Source of the DNA: Ornithinimicrobium pekingense DSM 21552
GTDB taxonomy: Bacteria > Actinomycetota > Actinomycetes > Actinomycetales > Dermatophilaceae
Assembly: GCF_000421185.1 (NCBI RefSeq)
Contig: NZ_ATWJ01000015.1
Span: 62,001 to 126,000 of the forward strand
DNA length: 64,000 bases
Reading direction: 5' to 3'
The notes under the pieces are model-generated. The model searched no databases and had not been told where the DNA came from. It saw only the letters and a list, made by a program, of their open reading frames with translations. This document shows positions 1-10,300 of the stretch, in pieces (position 1 is the first letter of the stretch; every line of letters begins with the position of its first letter). The translations under genes and the position numbers were made by a program.

Positions 1-2351
1 GTCGCGAAGGTCAGGACCGGGGCCAGCAGGCGCAACTGGACCGATAGCGCCAGCTGCAGCGCGGCGCGGGCGGACAGCGTCGCGGCCGAGACGTCGGTCG
101 CGCCGTCGCCCTCGGCGGAGCCGTAGGCCCGCTCCTTGACCAGCTCGAGGTAGTCGTCGCAGAAGGCCCAGAAGAAGGACTCGGTCGCGTCGAGCGCCGT
201 GGAGTAGTCGTAGCCCTCGTAGGAGCTGGTCGCCCGCTCCACCACCGCAGTTAGGCCCGCCAGCATCGAGCGGTCGATCGGCTCGGTCACCAGCGCCGCC
301 GGGTCCGCCCCCTCGGGCAGCTCGCCGAAGCTCAGCGCGAACTTGCTGGCGTTGAGCAGCTTGATCGCCAGCCGCCGCCCGACCTTGACCTGGTTGGGGT
401 CGTCGATGGTGTCCACGCCCGGGCGCGCGGCAGCGGCCCAGTAGCGCACCGCGTCGGTGCCGTGCTGCTCCAGCATGCCCAGGGGCGTCGTCGCGTTGCC
501 CTTGGACTTGGACATCTTCTTGCGGTCGGGGTCGAGGATCCACCCGTTGACGTAGGCGTCGGTCCAGGGCAGCGACCCGTGCTCGAGGTGGGCGCGCACC
601 ACGGTCGCGAACAGCCAGGTGCGGATGATGTCGTGCCCCTGCGGACGCATGTCGAAGGGGAAGACCTTGGCGAACAGCTCGCGGTCGTTGCCGCGCTCCC
701 CGTCCGGCGCTCCCGCCACCGGCCAGCCGGCAGCGATCTGCGGGCTGAGCGAGGACGTCGCCCAGGTGTCCATGATGTCCGGGTCGCCGGTGAAACCACC
801 CGGCCGGTCGCGCTGGTCCTCGGTGTAGCCCTCGGGCACGTCGGACATCGGGTCGACCGGCAGCCGCGACTCGTCGGGCACGAGCACGGTGTCGTGGTCG
901 ACCTCGCCGTCGGCGTCCACGGCATACCAGACCGGGATCTGGACACCGAAGAAGCGCTGCCGGCTGACCAGCCAGTCACCGTTGAGCCCCTCGACCCAGT
1001 TGCGGTAGCGGCTGCGCATGAAGGAGGGGTGGAACTCCAGCTCGTCGCCGCGTCCCAGCAGCTCGGCGCGAAGATCGCCGTCCTTGCCGCCGTTGCGGAT
1101 GAACCACTGCCGGCTGGTGACGATCTCCAGCGGCTTGTCGCCCTTCTCGAAGAAGTTGGCCTTGCGCTGGGTCTCCTGCGGCTCGCCGTCCAGGTCGCCG
1201 CTCTCGCGCAGCGCGGCCACGACCGCCTCGCGCGCCGAGTGCGTCGTCCTCCCCGCCAGCTGCTCGGCGTACAGCTGCTCGCCCGGGCCGCCCGCGATCC
1301 ACCCGGGCACCTCGCCCTGCAGGCGGCCGCTGCGGGTGATGACCGAGCGGGTCGGCAGGGACAGCTCGCGCCACCACTGCACGTCGGTCATGTCGCCGAA
1401 GGTGCAGCACATCGCGATGCCCGCGCCCTTGTCCATCTCGGCCAGGGGGTGGGCCAGGACCGGCACCTCGACCCCGAACAGCGGTGAGGTGACGGTGGTC
1501 CCGAAGAGGTGCTGGTAGCGCTCGTCGTCGGGGTGGGCGACCAGGGCCACGACCGAGCAGATCAGCTCGGGCCGGGTCGTCTCGACATGCACGACGCCCT
1601 GCCCGTCGGTGCGGTGGTAGGCCACCCGGTGGTAGGCGCCGGGGTAGTCGCGTGCCTCGAGCTCGGCCTGCGCCACAGCCGTCTGGAAGGTGACGTCCCA
1701 CAGCCCCGGAGCCTCAGCGGAGTAGGCCTCGCCGCGGGCGAGGTTGCGCAGGAACGCCTGCTGGGCGACGGCGCGGGAGCGGTCGTCGATGGTGCGGTAC
1801 TGGACGTTCCAGTCCAGGGAGAGCGCGAGCCGGCGGAAGGTGTCCTCGAAGGCCTGCTCGTCGATGACCGTGAGCTCCTCGCAGAGCTCGATGAAGTTGG
1901 CGCGGCTGATCGGCACCTGGTGGGCGGCCTTGCTGCTCCTGCCGTCCCCGCCGCGCTGCGGCACGACGAACGCCGGGTCGTAGGGCAGCGTCGCGTCACC
2001 GCGCACGCCGTAGTAGTTCTGCACCCGGCGCTCGGTCGGCAGGCCGTTGTCGTCCCACCCGATCGGGTAGAAGACGTGCTTGCCGGTCATCCGGTGGTAG
2101 CGCGCCAGGCAGTCGGCCTGGGTGTAGCCGAAGACGTGCCCGACGTGCAGGCTGCCCGACGCGGTCGGCGGCGGCGTGTCGATCGCGAAGATCTGGCTGC
2201 GGTCGGCGGCCAGGGCGGCGTCGCGGTCGAAGGCGTTGGCGCCGCGCTCACGCCATACCGAGACCCACTTCTCCTCCAGGCCGTCGACGGACGGGCGCTC
2301 GGGCAGCGAGGCCGGGCACGGCGGGTCAAGAGGGCGTGCGGGAGACGTCAT
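1..2351 (-). CDS. valS: Valyl-tRNA synthetase, C-terminus beyond window edge
   Basis: Class I aminoacyl-tRNA synthetase that charges tRNA-Val in the cytoplasm. The visible N-terminal ~783 residues begin at ATG 2351 and run off the left edge. The HIGH motif is HVGH at residues 69-72, inside [13 protein letters not shown]. The KMSKS motif is at residues 612-616, followed by KGN. An editing-domain segment lies between them and the anticodon-binding region follows. The HIGH context (PTASGSLH) differs from the usual bacterial PPPNVTGSLHMGH and resembles the archaeal-like ValRS lineage found in some actinobacteria; this subtype is from memory. The upstream GACAAT at 2359-2364 lies 7 nt before the ATG and supports this start on a leaderless transcript. 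Divergent from the AGCS symporter. Confidence 0.95.
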   Translation of the reverse strand, partial: MTSPARPLDPPCPASLPERPSVDGLEEKWVSVWRERGANAFDRDAALAADRSQIFAIDTPPPTASGSLHVGHVFGYTQADCLARYHRMTGKHVFYPIGWDDNGLPTERRVQNYYGVRGDATLPYDPAFVVPQRGGDGRSSKAAHQVPISRANFIELCEELTVIDEQAFEDTFRRLALSLDWNVQYRTIDDRSRAVAQQAFLRNLARGEAYSAEAPGLWDVTFQTAVAQAELEARDYPGAYHRVAYHRTDGQGVVHVETTRPELICSVVALVAHPDDERYQHLFGTTVTSPLFGVEVPVLAHPLAEMDKGAGIAMCCTFGDMTDVQWWRELSLPTRSVITRSGRLQGEVPGWIAGGPGEQLYAEQLAGRTTHSAREAVVAALRESGDLDGEPQETQRKANFFEKGDKPLEIVTSRQWFIRNGGKDGDLRAELLGRGDELEFHPSFMRSRYRNWVEGLNGDWLVSRQRFFGVQIPVWYAVDADGEVDHDTVLVPDESRLPVDPMSDVPEGYTEDQRDRPGGFTGDPDIMDTWATSSLSPQIAAGWPVAGAPDGERGNDRELFAKVFPFDMRPQGHDIIRTWLFATVVRAHLEHGSLPWTDAYVNGWILDPDRKKMSKSKGNATTPLGMLEQHGTDAVRYWAAAARPGVDTIDDPNQVKVGRRLAIKLLNASKFALSFGELPEGADPAALVTEPIDRSMLAGLTAVVERATSSYEGYDYSTALDATESFFWAFCDDYLELVKERAYGSAEGDGATDVSAATLSARAALQLALSVQLRLLAPVLTFA

Positions 2352-2358
2352 ACCCGGC

Positions 2359-2364
2359 ATTGTC
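2359..2364 (-). promoter_or_regulatory. Putative -10 box, leaderless valS transcript
   Basis: On the minus strand this reads GACAAT, 7 nt before the valS ATG. No convincing -35 element is visible. The same spacing recurs at many genes in the window. Confidence 0.35.
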
Positions 2365-2470
2365 CCAGACGCCCGCAGGTGCCCCGACGCCTCGTCTACG
2401 GAGGTCACCGTTGAGTCACGATGGGGGTATGTGATTGACGTCACCCCACGCTCCCACGACCCTTGACGCC

Positions 2471-4387
2471 ATGACTGGATACACCGCGGTGCCCATGTCC
2501 CCTGTCGAGGATCCGCAATGGGTCACCGACCTGGAGACCACGGTCGACAACTCCTTCGCCAGCGTGACGGAGTGGTCGGGCAAGATCATCTTCTTCGAGA
2601 TCCCCGGCATCCCCATGCCGTTCGTGGTCATGTGGCTCCTTGCCGCGGCCATCATCATCACCATCTACCTCGGCTTCGTGCAGTTCCGGGGCCTGAAGAC
2701 GGCGTGGGAGACGGTCACCGGACGCTACTCCTCGGCCGACGACCCCGGTGAGATCCCGCACTACCAGGCCCTGACGTCGGCCGTCTCCGGCACGGTCGGG
2801 CTGGGCAACATCGCCGGTGTGGGTGCCGCGGTGACCCTCGGTGGCCCGGGCGCCACCTTCTGGATGATCCTCGCCGGCCTCTTCGGTATGGCGACCAAGT
2901 TCGCCGAGTGCACGCTGGGCGTGAAGTACCGGGCGATCCGTCCGGACGGCAGCGTCGCCGGCGGCCCGTTCACCTACCTGCCCGTGGCCTTCCAGAAGTA
3001 CCCCCGCTTCCTGTCGGTCTTCCTTACCGGCCTCTTCGCCGTGGCGATCCTCTTCTTCGGCGTCGGCGGCGGCAACATGTTCCAGGCCAACCAGACCTAC
3101 TCCCAGGCCGTCACCGTCATCGACCCCGACGGCACGGGCTGGCTGTCGTCCACGACCGGGTCGCTGGTCTTCGGTCTCGTCCTGGCCGCCGTCATCGGCG
3201 CGGTCATCCTCGGCGGCATCAAGTCGATCGGCCGGGTCACCTCGACCCTCGTGCCGGTGATGGGCGGCATCTACGTCCTGGCCTGCATCGTGGTCATCCT
3301 GACCAACCTCGGCTCGGTCGTCCCGGCCATCGGCGAGATCATCTCCGGGGCCTTCAGCGCCGAGGGTGTGACCGGTGGCTTCGTCGGCGCCCTGGTCGTC
3401 GGGCTGACCCGCTCGGCGTTCTCGAACGAGGCGGGCCTCGGCTCGGCGCCGATCGCCCACTCCACCGTCAAGACCCGCCGCCCGGTCTCCGAGGGCTTCG
3501 TCGCCCTCTTCGAGCCCTTCATCGACACCGTCCTGATCTGCACGATGACCGCGCTGACGATCGTCATCGCCGACACGACCTTCTACAACGACGCCCGTGA
3601 GTTCACCTTCGAGGACGGCAACCGGTACGACCCCGACTACGGCCTGTCCGGCGTCGAGGTGACCTCGGCCTCCTTCGCCGAGAACATCAGCTGGTTCCCG
3701 ATCGTGCTGGCCGTGGCGGTGGCCCTGTTCGCCATCTCCACGCTGATCACCTGGTCCTACTACGGCCAGCGGGCCTGGAACCACCTCTTCGGCGACACCC
3801 GCACCTCGACCACGATCTACCGCTTCGTGTTCCTCTTCTTCACGGTCGCGGGCACGCTGCTCACCTTCGGCCAGGTGCTCGCCTTCGCCGACAACTTCCT
3901 GTTCGTCTGCGCCTTCGTCAACCTGCTCGGCGTCTACATGCTGCTGCCGACCATCAAGCGGGAGATGAACGAGTACTTCGCCGACCGCAAGAGCGGCAAG
4001 CTCGCCGAGCTCGGCCTGCTCGACGCCGAGAAGACGATCCCGATCTCCGAGCTCGCCGGGGAGAACCAGCTGGTCGACGCCTCGGGCCGCAACCGCGTCG
4101 AGGCGGGCGTGAGCACCGAGGACCTGCGCGAGCGCACCGGCGTCATGGTCGAGGAGGAGGGTGGCAACTGGCACGACCGGGAGGCTGACGACGACGGCTT
4201 CGGCCGCGGCGGCACCACGACCCCGTTCACCCCGCCGCACCGTCGCCACGGGCGGCACGAGGAGCACCTCGACGCCGACGACGACGGGTTCGGGCGGGGT
4301 GGGGCCACCACGCCGGCCGAGCCTCCGCACCACCACGAGCCGGGCCACCACCGCGAGGACGGTCCCGAGGACCCCGACCGCCGGTGA
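2471..4387 (+). CDS. AGCS-family alanine/glycine:Na+ symporter with repeat-bearing His-rich tail
   Basis: Multi-spanning membrane symporter that imports alanine or glycine with sodium. The family core is clear: [20 protein letters not shown] followed by [10 protein letters not shown], with about ten hydrophobic segments up to roughly residue 510. The remaining ~130 residues are hydrophilic and atypical. They include two copies of DDDGFGRGG plus TTP, encoded at 4187-4213 and 4277-4303 (a 90-bp repeat unit), separated by His/Arg-rich linkers. The start is uncertain: ATG 2471 is chosen, but TTG 2435 and ATG 2495 are in frame, and none has a strong Shine-Dalgarno sequence. Substrate specificity cannot be read from sequence. 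A hairpin follows the stop. Confidence 0.9.
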   Translation: MTGYTAVPMSPVEDPQWVTDLETTVDNSFASVTEWSGKIIFFEIPGIPMPFVVMWLLAAAIIITIYLGFVQFRGLKTAWETVTGRYSSADDPGEIPHYQALTSAVSGTVGLGNIAGVGAAVTLGGPGATFWMILAGLFGMATKFAECTLGVKYRAIRPDGSVAGGPFTYLPVAFQKYPRFLSVFLTGLFAVAILFFGVGGGNMFQANQTYSQAVTVIDPDGTGWLSSTTGSLVFGLVLAAVIGAVILGGIKSIGRVTSTLVPVMGGIYVLACIVVILTNLGSVVPAIGEIISGAFSAEGVTGGFVGALVVGLTRSAFSNEAGLGSAPIAHSTVKTRRPVSEGFVALFEPFIDTVLICTMTALTIVIADTTFYNDAREFTFEDGNRYDPDYGLSGVEVTSASFAENISWFPIVLAVAVALFAISTLITWSYYGQRAWNHLFGDTRTSTTIYRFVFLFFTVAGTLLTFGQVLAFADNFLFVCAFVNLLGVYMLLPTIKREMNEYFADRKSGKLAELGLLDAEKTIPISELAGENQLVDASGRNRVEAGVSTEDLRERTGVMVEEEGGNWHDREADDDGFGRGGTTTPFTPPHRRHGRHEEHLDADDDGFGRGGATTPAEPPHHHEPGHHREDGPEDPDRR

Positions 4388-4388
4388 C

Positions 4389-4423
4389 CCGGTCACGGCG
4401 GGGAGACGCTCCCGCCTGACCGG
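4389..4423 (+). terminator. Terminator-like hairpin after the symporter gene
   Basis: CCGGTCA (4389-4395) pairs with TGACCGG (4417-4423), and GGCGGG (4397-4402) with CCCGCC (4411-4416), leaving one bulged C and an 8-nt loop. It starts 2 nt after the stop codon. No T-tract follows, as is common in high-GC actinobacteria. Confidence 0.55.
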
Positions 4424-4426
4424 TCT

Positions 4427-4505
4427 GCGACGCACCACACCCGGCCGCGTCGACCCGCAGGGTTCACCTGAACCCTCCAGGTCGGCGCGGTCGGGCGTTT
4501 CGCGT
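4427..4505 (+). repeat. Direct repeat copy A flanking a DUF559 gene
   Basis: This segment resembles 5542-5622 base for base over long stretches. Shared blocks include GACGCA, CCCGGC, GCGTCGACCC, CAGGGTTCAC, AGGTCGG, CGGGCGT and TCGCG, in the same order and similar spacing. Copy A also holds a hairpin, AGGGTTCA/TGAACCCT. The two copies sit just outside the two ends of the DUF559 gene. Confidence 0.6.
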
Positions 4506-4541
4506 CCTGCGCGAGGCAGGGCGCGGTTCGGCTGCGGCCGG

Positions 4542-5483
4542 TCAGCGACTCCCGGCCCAGGGGCGTCCGGGGAAGTGCAGGGCGAACTCCCGGGGCGGCT
4601 GCCTCGGCAGCTCGATGTCGAAGCCGCGCTGCGCCAGGGCGTCGCGGGCGCGCAGCACCGTCGCCCAGGGCGTGGTGAAGACGTCCGACGCCCGGAGCAC
4701 GATGAGCCGCCAACCCTGCCCGTCCAGCCACTCCCGTCGACCCACGTCCCAGCCCCACTGGGCCGCGTCCTGCGCGTGCTGTCGCCCGTCGTACTCAAAG
4801 GCCAGGCGCAGCTCGGGGTAGGGCAGGTCCAGCCGGTAGCGCCGCCGGCCGTGCTCGTCCGTCACCCACTCGTTGACCCGGGGCTCGGGCAGGCCGCCGA
4901 ACGTGAGCAGCAACCGGCTGCGCGTCTCCATCGGCGACTCGACCCCCTTCCTCACCAGGGCGGCTGCCCCGCGTGCGAGCGCCGTGCCCGGGCCGCGTGC
5001 ACCGGCAGCGGCCTCCAGCAGACGGTCGGGTGAGGTGGCATCGCGGTGCACCAGCGAGTCGCCGAGCACGACGAGGTCGACCAGCGTCAGGTGCGTCGCC
5101 AGGTCCGTGAACGTCTGCTCGGGGGAGGTCACCCGGAGGCCGTCGACGCGGCGGGTGCGCACCGCGGGGCCGACATGGCAGCGCAGCCCCGGACGGCGCC
5201 GTCGTCCCTGCGGGCGGGCCACCGTGAGGTGGGTCTCCTCGGTGTGCGGGACGATCCCGCCCAGCATCCTCGCCGCCGTGTGGTGGCTGACGGCCGCGTC
5301 CGGCAGGAGCAGAAGGGCGCCGGCCGCGAGGAGCGAGGGTGTCAGCTCCACCTCCCCGCTGACCCGGACCGTGCCGAACAGCCGGTGGAACGCGGGGCCG
5401 TCCAGCCGGTGACGGGTGATGCCCGCGGCGAGGCCGTCGCGTCGCAGGAACGGCCGTCGCTCGTCGATGCCTGTCATGGTCAT
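4542..5483 (-). CDS. AbiEi-like N-terminus plus DUF559 (PD-(D/E)XK-type) protein
   Basis: A 313-aa protein. The N-terminus (RRDGLAAGITRHRLDGPAFHRLFG) resembles the winged-helix AbiEi/type IV antitoxin N-domain. The C-terminal ~100 residues resemble DUF559, a Vsr-like nuclease fold, with candidate acidic residues D219, E230 and D232 in YRLDLPYPELRLAFEYDG. No cognate AbiEii toxin is adjacent, so an antitoxin role is doubtful; the molecular function is unknown. Start is ATG 5483, with a second ATG at 5477. The gene is bracketed by direct repeats (4427-4505, 5542-5622) and has a TTGTCCACA box 36 bp upstream. A second protein of the same architecture is at 36528-37481. Confidence 0.8.
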   Translation of the reverse strand: MTMTGIDERRPFLRRDGLAAGITRHRLDGPAFHRLFGTVRVSGEVELTPSLLAAGALLLLPDAAVSHHTAARMLGGIVPHTEETHLTVARPQGRRRRPGLRCHVGPAVRTRRVDGLRVTSPEQTFTDLATHLTLVDLVVLGDSLVHRDATSPDRLLEAAAGARGPGTALARGAAALVRKGVESPMETRSRLLLTFGGLPEPRVNEWVTDEHGRRRYRLDLPYPELRLAFEYDGRQHAQDAAQWGWDVGRREWLDGQGWRLIVLRASDVFTTPWATVLRARDALAQRGFDIELPRQPPREFALHFPGRPWAGSR

Positions 5484-5518
5484 CGATGGTGCGCGAGGCC
5501 GCCCGCGCCGCGCAGACG

Positions 5519-5527
5519 TTGTCCACA
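5519..5527 (+). promoter_or_regulatory. DnaA-box-like TTGTCCACA upstream of DUF559 gene 1
   Basis: Exact match to the actinobacterial DnaA-box consensus TTGTCCACA, located 36 bp upstream of the first DUF559 start codon. The same box is found upstream of the second DUF559 gene. It could be a DnaA-regulated promoter element or chance. Confidence 0.4.
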
Positions 5528-5541
5528 GGCGGCGCAGCAGG

Positions 5542-5622
5542 TCGTGACGCACCCGGCGGCGTCGACCCTCAGGGTTCACGTGCGCGCCCGAGGTCGGTGG
5601 AGCCGGGCGTGTCGCGACCCGG
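5542..5622 (+). repeat. Direct repeat copy B flanking a DUF559 gene
   Basis: Partner of 4427-4505, in direct orientation. GCGTCGACCC, CAGGGTTCAC, AGGTCGG and CGGGCGT are preserved; the TGAACCCT arm of the copy A hairpin is replaced by TGCGCGCCC. Lies between the DUF559 start and the end of the FAD-linked oxidase gene. Confidence 0.6.
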
Positions 5623-5683
5623 AGCCCTCGTACGCGCAGCCCCAGCCCGTCGTGCGCGCGGCCCCAGCCCGTCGCGGGCGGCC

Positions 5684-7057
5684 TCAGCCGTAGACGCGGC
5701 CCGGGTTCATGATCCCCAGCGGGTCGAAGACCGCCTTGACGGCCAGCTGCCGTGCCAGCTCCGCCTCGCCGAGCTCCTCGCGCAGCCACGGCGCCTTTTG
5801 GGCGCCGACCCCGTGCTCGCCCGTGAGCGTGCCGCCCAGCGCCCACGCAGCGCGGACCACGTCGTCGAAGGCCCGCCGCGCCGCCGCGAGACTCGCACGC
5901 TCGTCGGCGTCGTAGAAGAAGCACGGGTGCAGGTTGCCGTCGCCCGCGTGCCCGCTGCAGGTCGCCTCGAGCCCGTGCCGCTCGGCGATCACGTGCACCT
6001 GCGCCACCAGCTCACCCAGCCGGCCCACCGGCACGCAGACGTCCTCGATGAACCGGGGGCCGCGCGCCTGCAGCGCAGGGTTGAGCACGCGGCGCCCCTC
6101 CAGCAGCAGGTCGGCCTCCGTCCGGTCCTCGGCGACCGCCACCTCGGCCGCCCCGGCGGCGGTGAGCGCCGCCGCGTAAGCCTCGACGTCCTCGGCGGCG
6201 TGCCCGGGGCGGTCGGACTGCACCAGCAGGACCCCGCCGCTGCCGCGCGGGAAGCCGTAGTCGCCGTAGTCCTGGACGGCATCCACGCTGGGGCCGTCGA
6301 GGAGCTCCACCAGGCTCGGGGTATGGCGTGACTCCCGCAGCGCGGTCACGCCCGCCATCGTCGCCGCAAGGCTCGGGAAGACCGCCAGCACCGTCAGCGG
6401 CGGGTCGCCCAGCGGGACCAGCCGGAGCACCGCCTCGGTCACCACCCCCAGCGTCCCCTCGGACCCGACGAACAGCCCGGTCAGGTCGTAGCCGGCCACG
6501 CCCTTGGCGGTGCGCCGCCCGGTCCGCATCACCTCGCCGCCCGGGAGCACGACCTCCAGGCCGCGCACGTAGTCGGCGGTCACGCCGTACTTGACGCAGC
6601 ACAGCCCGCCGGCGTTCGTCGCCACGTTGCCGCCGATCGAGCACATCGAGCTGCTCGCCGGGTCCGGGGGATAGGCCAACCCGTGCTCCGCGGCGGCCGC
6701 CTTGAGGTCGGCGTTGAGCACGCCCGGACCGACCACGGCCAGGCGCTCGACCGGGTCGATCCGCACCGACGTCATCTGCTCGGTGGACAGCACGACAGAC
6801 CCCGGGAGCGCCCCGGCCGCGCCGGTGGTGGAGGTCCGTGCGCCCTGGGGCACCACCGGCACCCGGTGCTGCGCCGCATACCGCAGCACCACCTGCACGT
6901 CGGCGCGCGACCGGGCACGGACCACCGTGAAGGTGCTGCCGGGTGCGGCGGCCGCCTGGGGGTAGGCGTCCACCGCGTAGCCGGCGGCGACGTCGGGGTC
7001 GGTCACGACGCGCCCGGGCAGGAGGCGGTCGAGGGCCTCGGTGGTGCTGGCAGCCAT
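5684..7057 (-). CDS. FAD-linked oxidase, GlcD/D-lactate dehydrogenase type
   Basis: A 457-aa FAD-dependent 2-hydroxyacid oxidoreductase. The N-terminal PCMH-type FAD-binding domain carries the typical SIGGNVATNAGG motif and KGVAGYDLTGLFVGSEGTLG. The C-terminal domain contains CSGHAGDGNLHP and LTGEHGVGAQK, both diagnostic of the GlcD/Dld family. The substrate (glycolate, D-lactate or another 2-hydroxyacid) cannot be decided. There is no adjacent GlcE/GlcF partner. Start ATG 7057 is supported by TAGGGT 6 nt upstream, suggesting leaderless transcription. Divergent from the T-box/ileS transcript. Confidence 0.92.
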   Translation of the reverse strand: MAASTTEALDRLLPGRVVTDPDVAAGYAVDAYPQAAAAPGSTFTVVRARSRADVQVVLRYAAQHRVPVVPQGARTSTTGAAGALPGSVVLSTEQMTSVRIDPVERLAVVGPGVLNADLKAAAAEHGLAYPPDPASSSMCSIGGNVATNAGGLCCVKYGVTADYVRGLEVVLPGGEVMRTGRRTAKGVAGYDLTGLFVGSEGTLGVVTEAVLRLVPLGDPPLTVLAVFPSLAATMAGVTALRESRHTPSLVELLDGPSVDAVQDYGDYGFPRGSGGVLLVQSDRPGHAAEDVEAYAAALTAAGAAEVAVAEDRTEADLLLEGRRVLNPALQARGPRFIEDVCVPVGRLGELVAQVHVIAERHGLEATCSGHAGDGNLHPCFFYDADERASLAAARRAFDDVVRAAWALGGTLTGEHGVGAQKAPWLREELGEAELARQLAVKAVFDPLGIMNPGRVYG

Positions 7058-7063
7058 GCCTCG

Positions 7064-7069
7064 ACCCTA
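7064..7069 (-). promoter_or_regulatory. Putative -10 box (TAGGGT), leaderless FAD-oxidase transcript
   Basis: Minus-strand TAGGGT ends 6 nt before the ATG at 7057. It fits TANNNT spacing for leaderless mRNAs. Confidence 0.45.
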
Positions 7070-7100
7070 GGCCCCGGCCAGCGGTTACCATGGAGCCACC

Positions 7101-7358
7101 AGCGACCGAGCCGTCATCAACGGTGAGCTTCCGGAAGAACCGCCCCCGCACGCCGGCGGGGAGCGCACTAGAACCGGACGGGAAGGCCCGTCACAGCCGA
7201 CGAATGGAGTGGTGCCCAGCGCACCCGGGCACCTGACCCGGGCGGGCCGGGCACAAACGAGGTGGTACCGCGGTGCCGCCCGGGCGTAGGTCCCGGGTCG
7301 TGTCGTCCTCGTGGCAGCAGCCCGACCGACGACAGCACCACCTGCGAGGAGCCCGCTC
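7101..7358 (+). promoter_or_regulatory. Ultrashort T-box riboswitch of ileS (translational)
   Basis: Fills the gene-free stretch before ileS. A very short Stem I is visible: CCGT 7111-7114 pairs with ACGG 7120-7123 and displays an ATC (Ile) specifier at 7116-7118. The conserved T-box core AACGAGGTGGTACCGCG is at 7256-7272 and contains the TGG that pairs with the uncharged tRNA 3' end. Downstream, TCCTCG 7306-7311 is perfectly complementary to CGAGGA 7345-7350, which is the ileS Shine-Dalgarno. Uncharged tRNA-Ile should therefore free the ribosome-binding site. This matches the known actinobacterial ileS class; no terminator U-run is present. Confidence 0.88.
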
Positions 7359-7359
7359 C

Positions 7360-10300
7360 ATGGCCTACCCCCAGAAGCACACCGGCACCACCGGCCTGAC
7401 GCCGTCCCCGACCTTCCCGGAGATCGAGCGCGCCGTGCTGGCGTACTGGGACGAGCACGGCACCTTCCAGCGCAGCGTGGACCAGCGGGACGCCGGCACC
7501 GACGGCGACAACGAGTTCGTCTTCAACGACGGGCCCCCCTTCGCCAACGGCCTGCCGCACTACGGCCACCTGCTCACCGGCTACGTCAAGGACGTCGTCC
7601 CGCGCTACCAGACCATGCGCGGCAGGCGGGTCGAGCGCCGCTTCGGCTGGGACACGCACGGGCTGCCCGCCGAGCTGGAGGCGATGAGCCAGTTGGGCAT
7701 CAAGACCAAGGACGAGATCCTCGAGCTGGGGATCGAGACCTTCAACGCCGCCTGCCGCGAGTCGGTGCTGCAGTACACCCGCGACTGGGAGGACTACGTC
7801 ACCCGCCAGGCACGCTGGGTCGACTTCGCCCACGACTACAAGACCCTCGACGTCGACTACATGGAGTCGGTGCTGTGGGCCTTCAAGCAGCTGCACGACA
7901 AGGGCCTGGCCTACGAGGGCTTCCGCGTCCTGCCCTACTGCTGGAACGACCAGACCCCGCTGTCCAACCACGAGCTGCGCATGGACGAGGAGGTCTACCA
8001 GGTCCGCCGCGACCCGGCCGTCACCGTCGGCCTGCGGATCCTGCCGCAGGACGCCTCGGCAGAGGGGTATGACGTCTCCTCCGGCCAGGAGGACGTGCTC
8101 GCCGGGGCGCTGGCCCTGGTCTGGACCACCACCCCGTGGACCCTCCCGTCCAACCTGGCGATCATGGTCGGCGAGGACATCGACTACGTCGTGGTCGAGA
8201 GCGACCACACCGGCCGGACCGAGCGCTACGTGCTCGCCGAGGCGCGCGTCGCGGCATACAAGAACGAGCTGGGGGAGGAGCCGACCGTCGTGGCGCGCTT
8301 CACGGGCGCCGAGCTGGCCGGGCGCTCCTACGTGCCCCCGTTCTCCTACTACCGCGGCTGGGAGCGGGCCCACCGCCTCGTCGTGGCGGAGTTCGTCACC
8401 ACCACCGACGGCTCGGGCCTGGTGCACACCGCCGGCGCCTTCGGTGAGGACGACAAGGTGGTGACCGACCGCGAGGGCATCGAGGCGGTCATGCCCGTCG
8501 GGGCGGACGGCCGCTTCACCTCCCCGGTGGAGGAGTACGCCGGGGAGCTGGTCTTCGACGCCAACCTGCAGATCATCGACCACCTCAAGGCGGCCACCCG
8601 CGCGCAGCACCCGCAGCACGAGAGCGAGGACCTCGACACCGGCGCGGTGACCGAGGGCACGGTGCTGCTGCGTCGCGAGGCCTACGACCACTCCTACCCG
8701 CACTGCTGGCGCTGCCGGGAGCCGCTGATCTACAAGGGCGTCTCCTCCTGGTTCGTGGAGGTGACGCGCTTCAAGGACACGATGCTGCGCACCAACGAGG
8801 ACATCACCTGGGTGCCCGAGCACGTCAAGCACGGGCAGTTCGGCAAGTGGCTGGAGAACGCCCGTGACTGGTCGATCTCGCGCAACCGCTTCTGGGGCAG
8901 CCCGATCCCGGTGTGGAAGTCCGACGACCCGGCCCACCCGCGCGTCGACGTCTACGGCTCGCTCGAGGAGATCGAGCGCGACTTCGGCACCCTGCCGCGC
9001 AACCGCGACGGCGAGGTCGACCTGCACCGGCCGTTCGTCGACGAGCTGACCCGGCCCAACCCCGACGACCCGACCGGCCGGAGCACGATGCGCCGGGTCG
9101 AGGACGTGCTCGACGTCTGGTTCGACTCCGGCTCGATGCCGTTCGCGCAGTGGCACTACCCGTTCGAGAACACGGAGTGGTTCGAGCAGCACTACCCGGC
9201 CGACTTCATCGTGGAGTACATCGGGCAGACCCGCGGCTGGTTCTACACGATGCACATCCTGGCCGCGGCCCTCTTCGACCGCCCCGCGTTCGAGACCTGC
9301 ATCAGCCACGGCATCGTGCTGGGCAACGACGGGCAGAAGATGTCCAAGTCGCTGCGCAACTACCCCGACGTGCGCGAGGTCTTCGACCGCGACGGCGCCG
9401 ACGCGATGCGCTGGTTCCTCATGTCCAGCCCCATCCTGCGCGGAGGCAACCTCATCGTGACCGAGCAGGGCATCCGCGACGGGGTGCGCCAGGTGCTCAT
9501 CCCGCTGTGGAACGCGTGGTACTTCTTCGGCCTCTACGCCAACGCCGCCGGCTACCGGGCGCGGTGGTCCACCGAGTCCACCGACCCGATGGACCGCTAC
9601 ATCCTGGCCAAGACCCGCGACTTCGTCACCGAGGTCCAGGACGCGCAGGACCGCTTCGACATCGCCGGCGCCTGCGACGGCGTGCGGACCTTCGTCGACG
9701 TGCTGACCAACTGGTACATCCGCCGCTCCCGTGACCGCTTCTGGGCCGAGGACCACAGTGCATTCGACACGCTCTACACCGTGCTCGAGGTGCTCTGCCG
9801 CGTCGCCGCGCCGTTGCTGCCCCTCACCACCGAGGAGGTATGGCGTGGGCTCACCGGCGGGGAGTCGGTGCACCTGACCGACTGGCCGGACGTCACCGAC
9901 CTGCCGCAGGACGCCGAGCTGGTGGAGTCGATGGACGCGGTGCGGGAGGTCTGCTCGGCCACCCTGGGCCTGCGCAAGGCGGAGCAGCTGCGCGTGCGGC
10001 TGCCGCTGTCCTCCCTCACCGTCGCCACGGCGCACCCGGCGGGGTTGTCAGCCCTGTCCGGCATCGTGCGCGACGAGGTCAACGTGCGGGAGGTGAGGGT
10101 GCTCGACCTCTCCGAGGCGTCGGCCTCGGACTTCGGCGTGGAGCAGAGGCTGACCGTCAACGCCCGCGCCGCCGGCCCCCGTCTCGGCCGCGACGTGCAG
10201 ACCGCCATCAAGGGGTCGAAGTCCGGGGACTGGTCCGTCGCCGAGGACGGCACCGTCACCTCCGGCGGGCTGGCCCTGCAGGAGGGGGAGTACGTCCTGG

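Noticed and set aside
2441-4798. Very long open frames on the strand opposite real genes, for example here, 7168-10035, 31057-35106 and 57318-59852
   Set aside because: They are antisense shadows caused by extreme third-position GC. The opposite strands encode recognisable families (AGCS, IleRS, Ppc, enoyl-CoA hydratase, kinase), and the shadows are low-complexity Arg/Gly/Asp/Leu without motifs or ribosome-binding sites.
4542-5483. Complete type IV AbiE toxin-antitoxin system
   Set aside because: Only the AbiEi-like N-domain is present, fused to DUF559. No AbiEii nucleotidyltransferase toxin is adjacent to either copy.
5519-5527. Chromosomal origin of replication
   Set aside because: A single DnaA-like box here, and two more at 37.5 kb, do not form an oriC cluster. 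No dnaA, dnaN or AT-rich unwinding region is near.
4542-5924. A 460-aa reading of the first DUF559 gene
   Set aside because: The extra N-terminus would run through the direct repeat and DnaA-like box into the next gene. The conserved domain begins right after ATG 5483.
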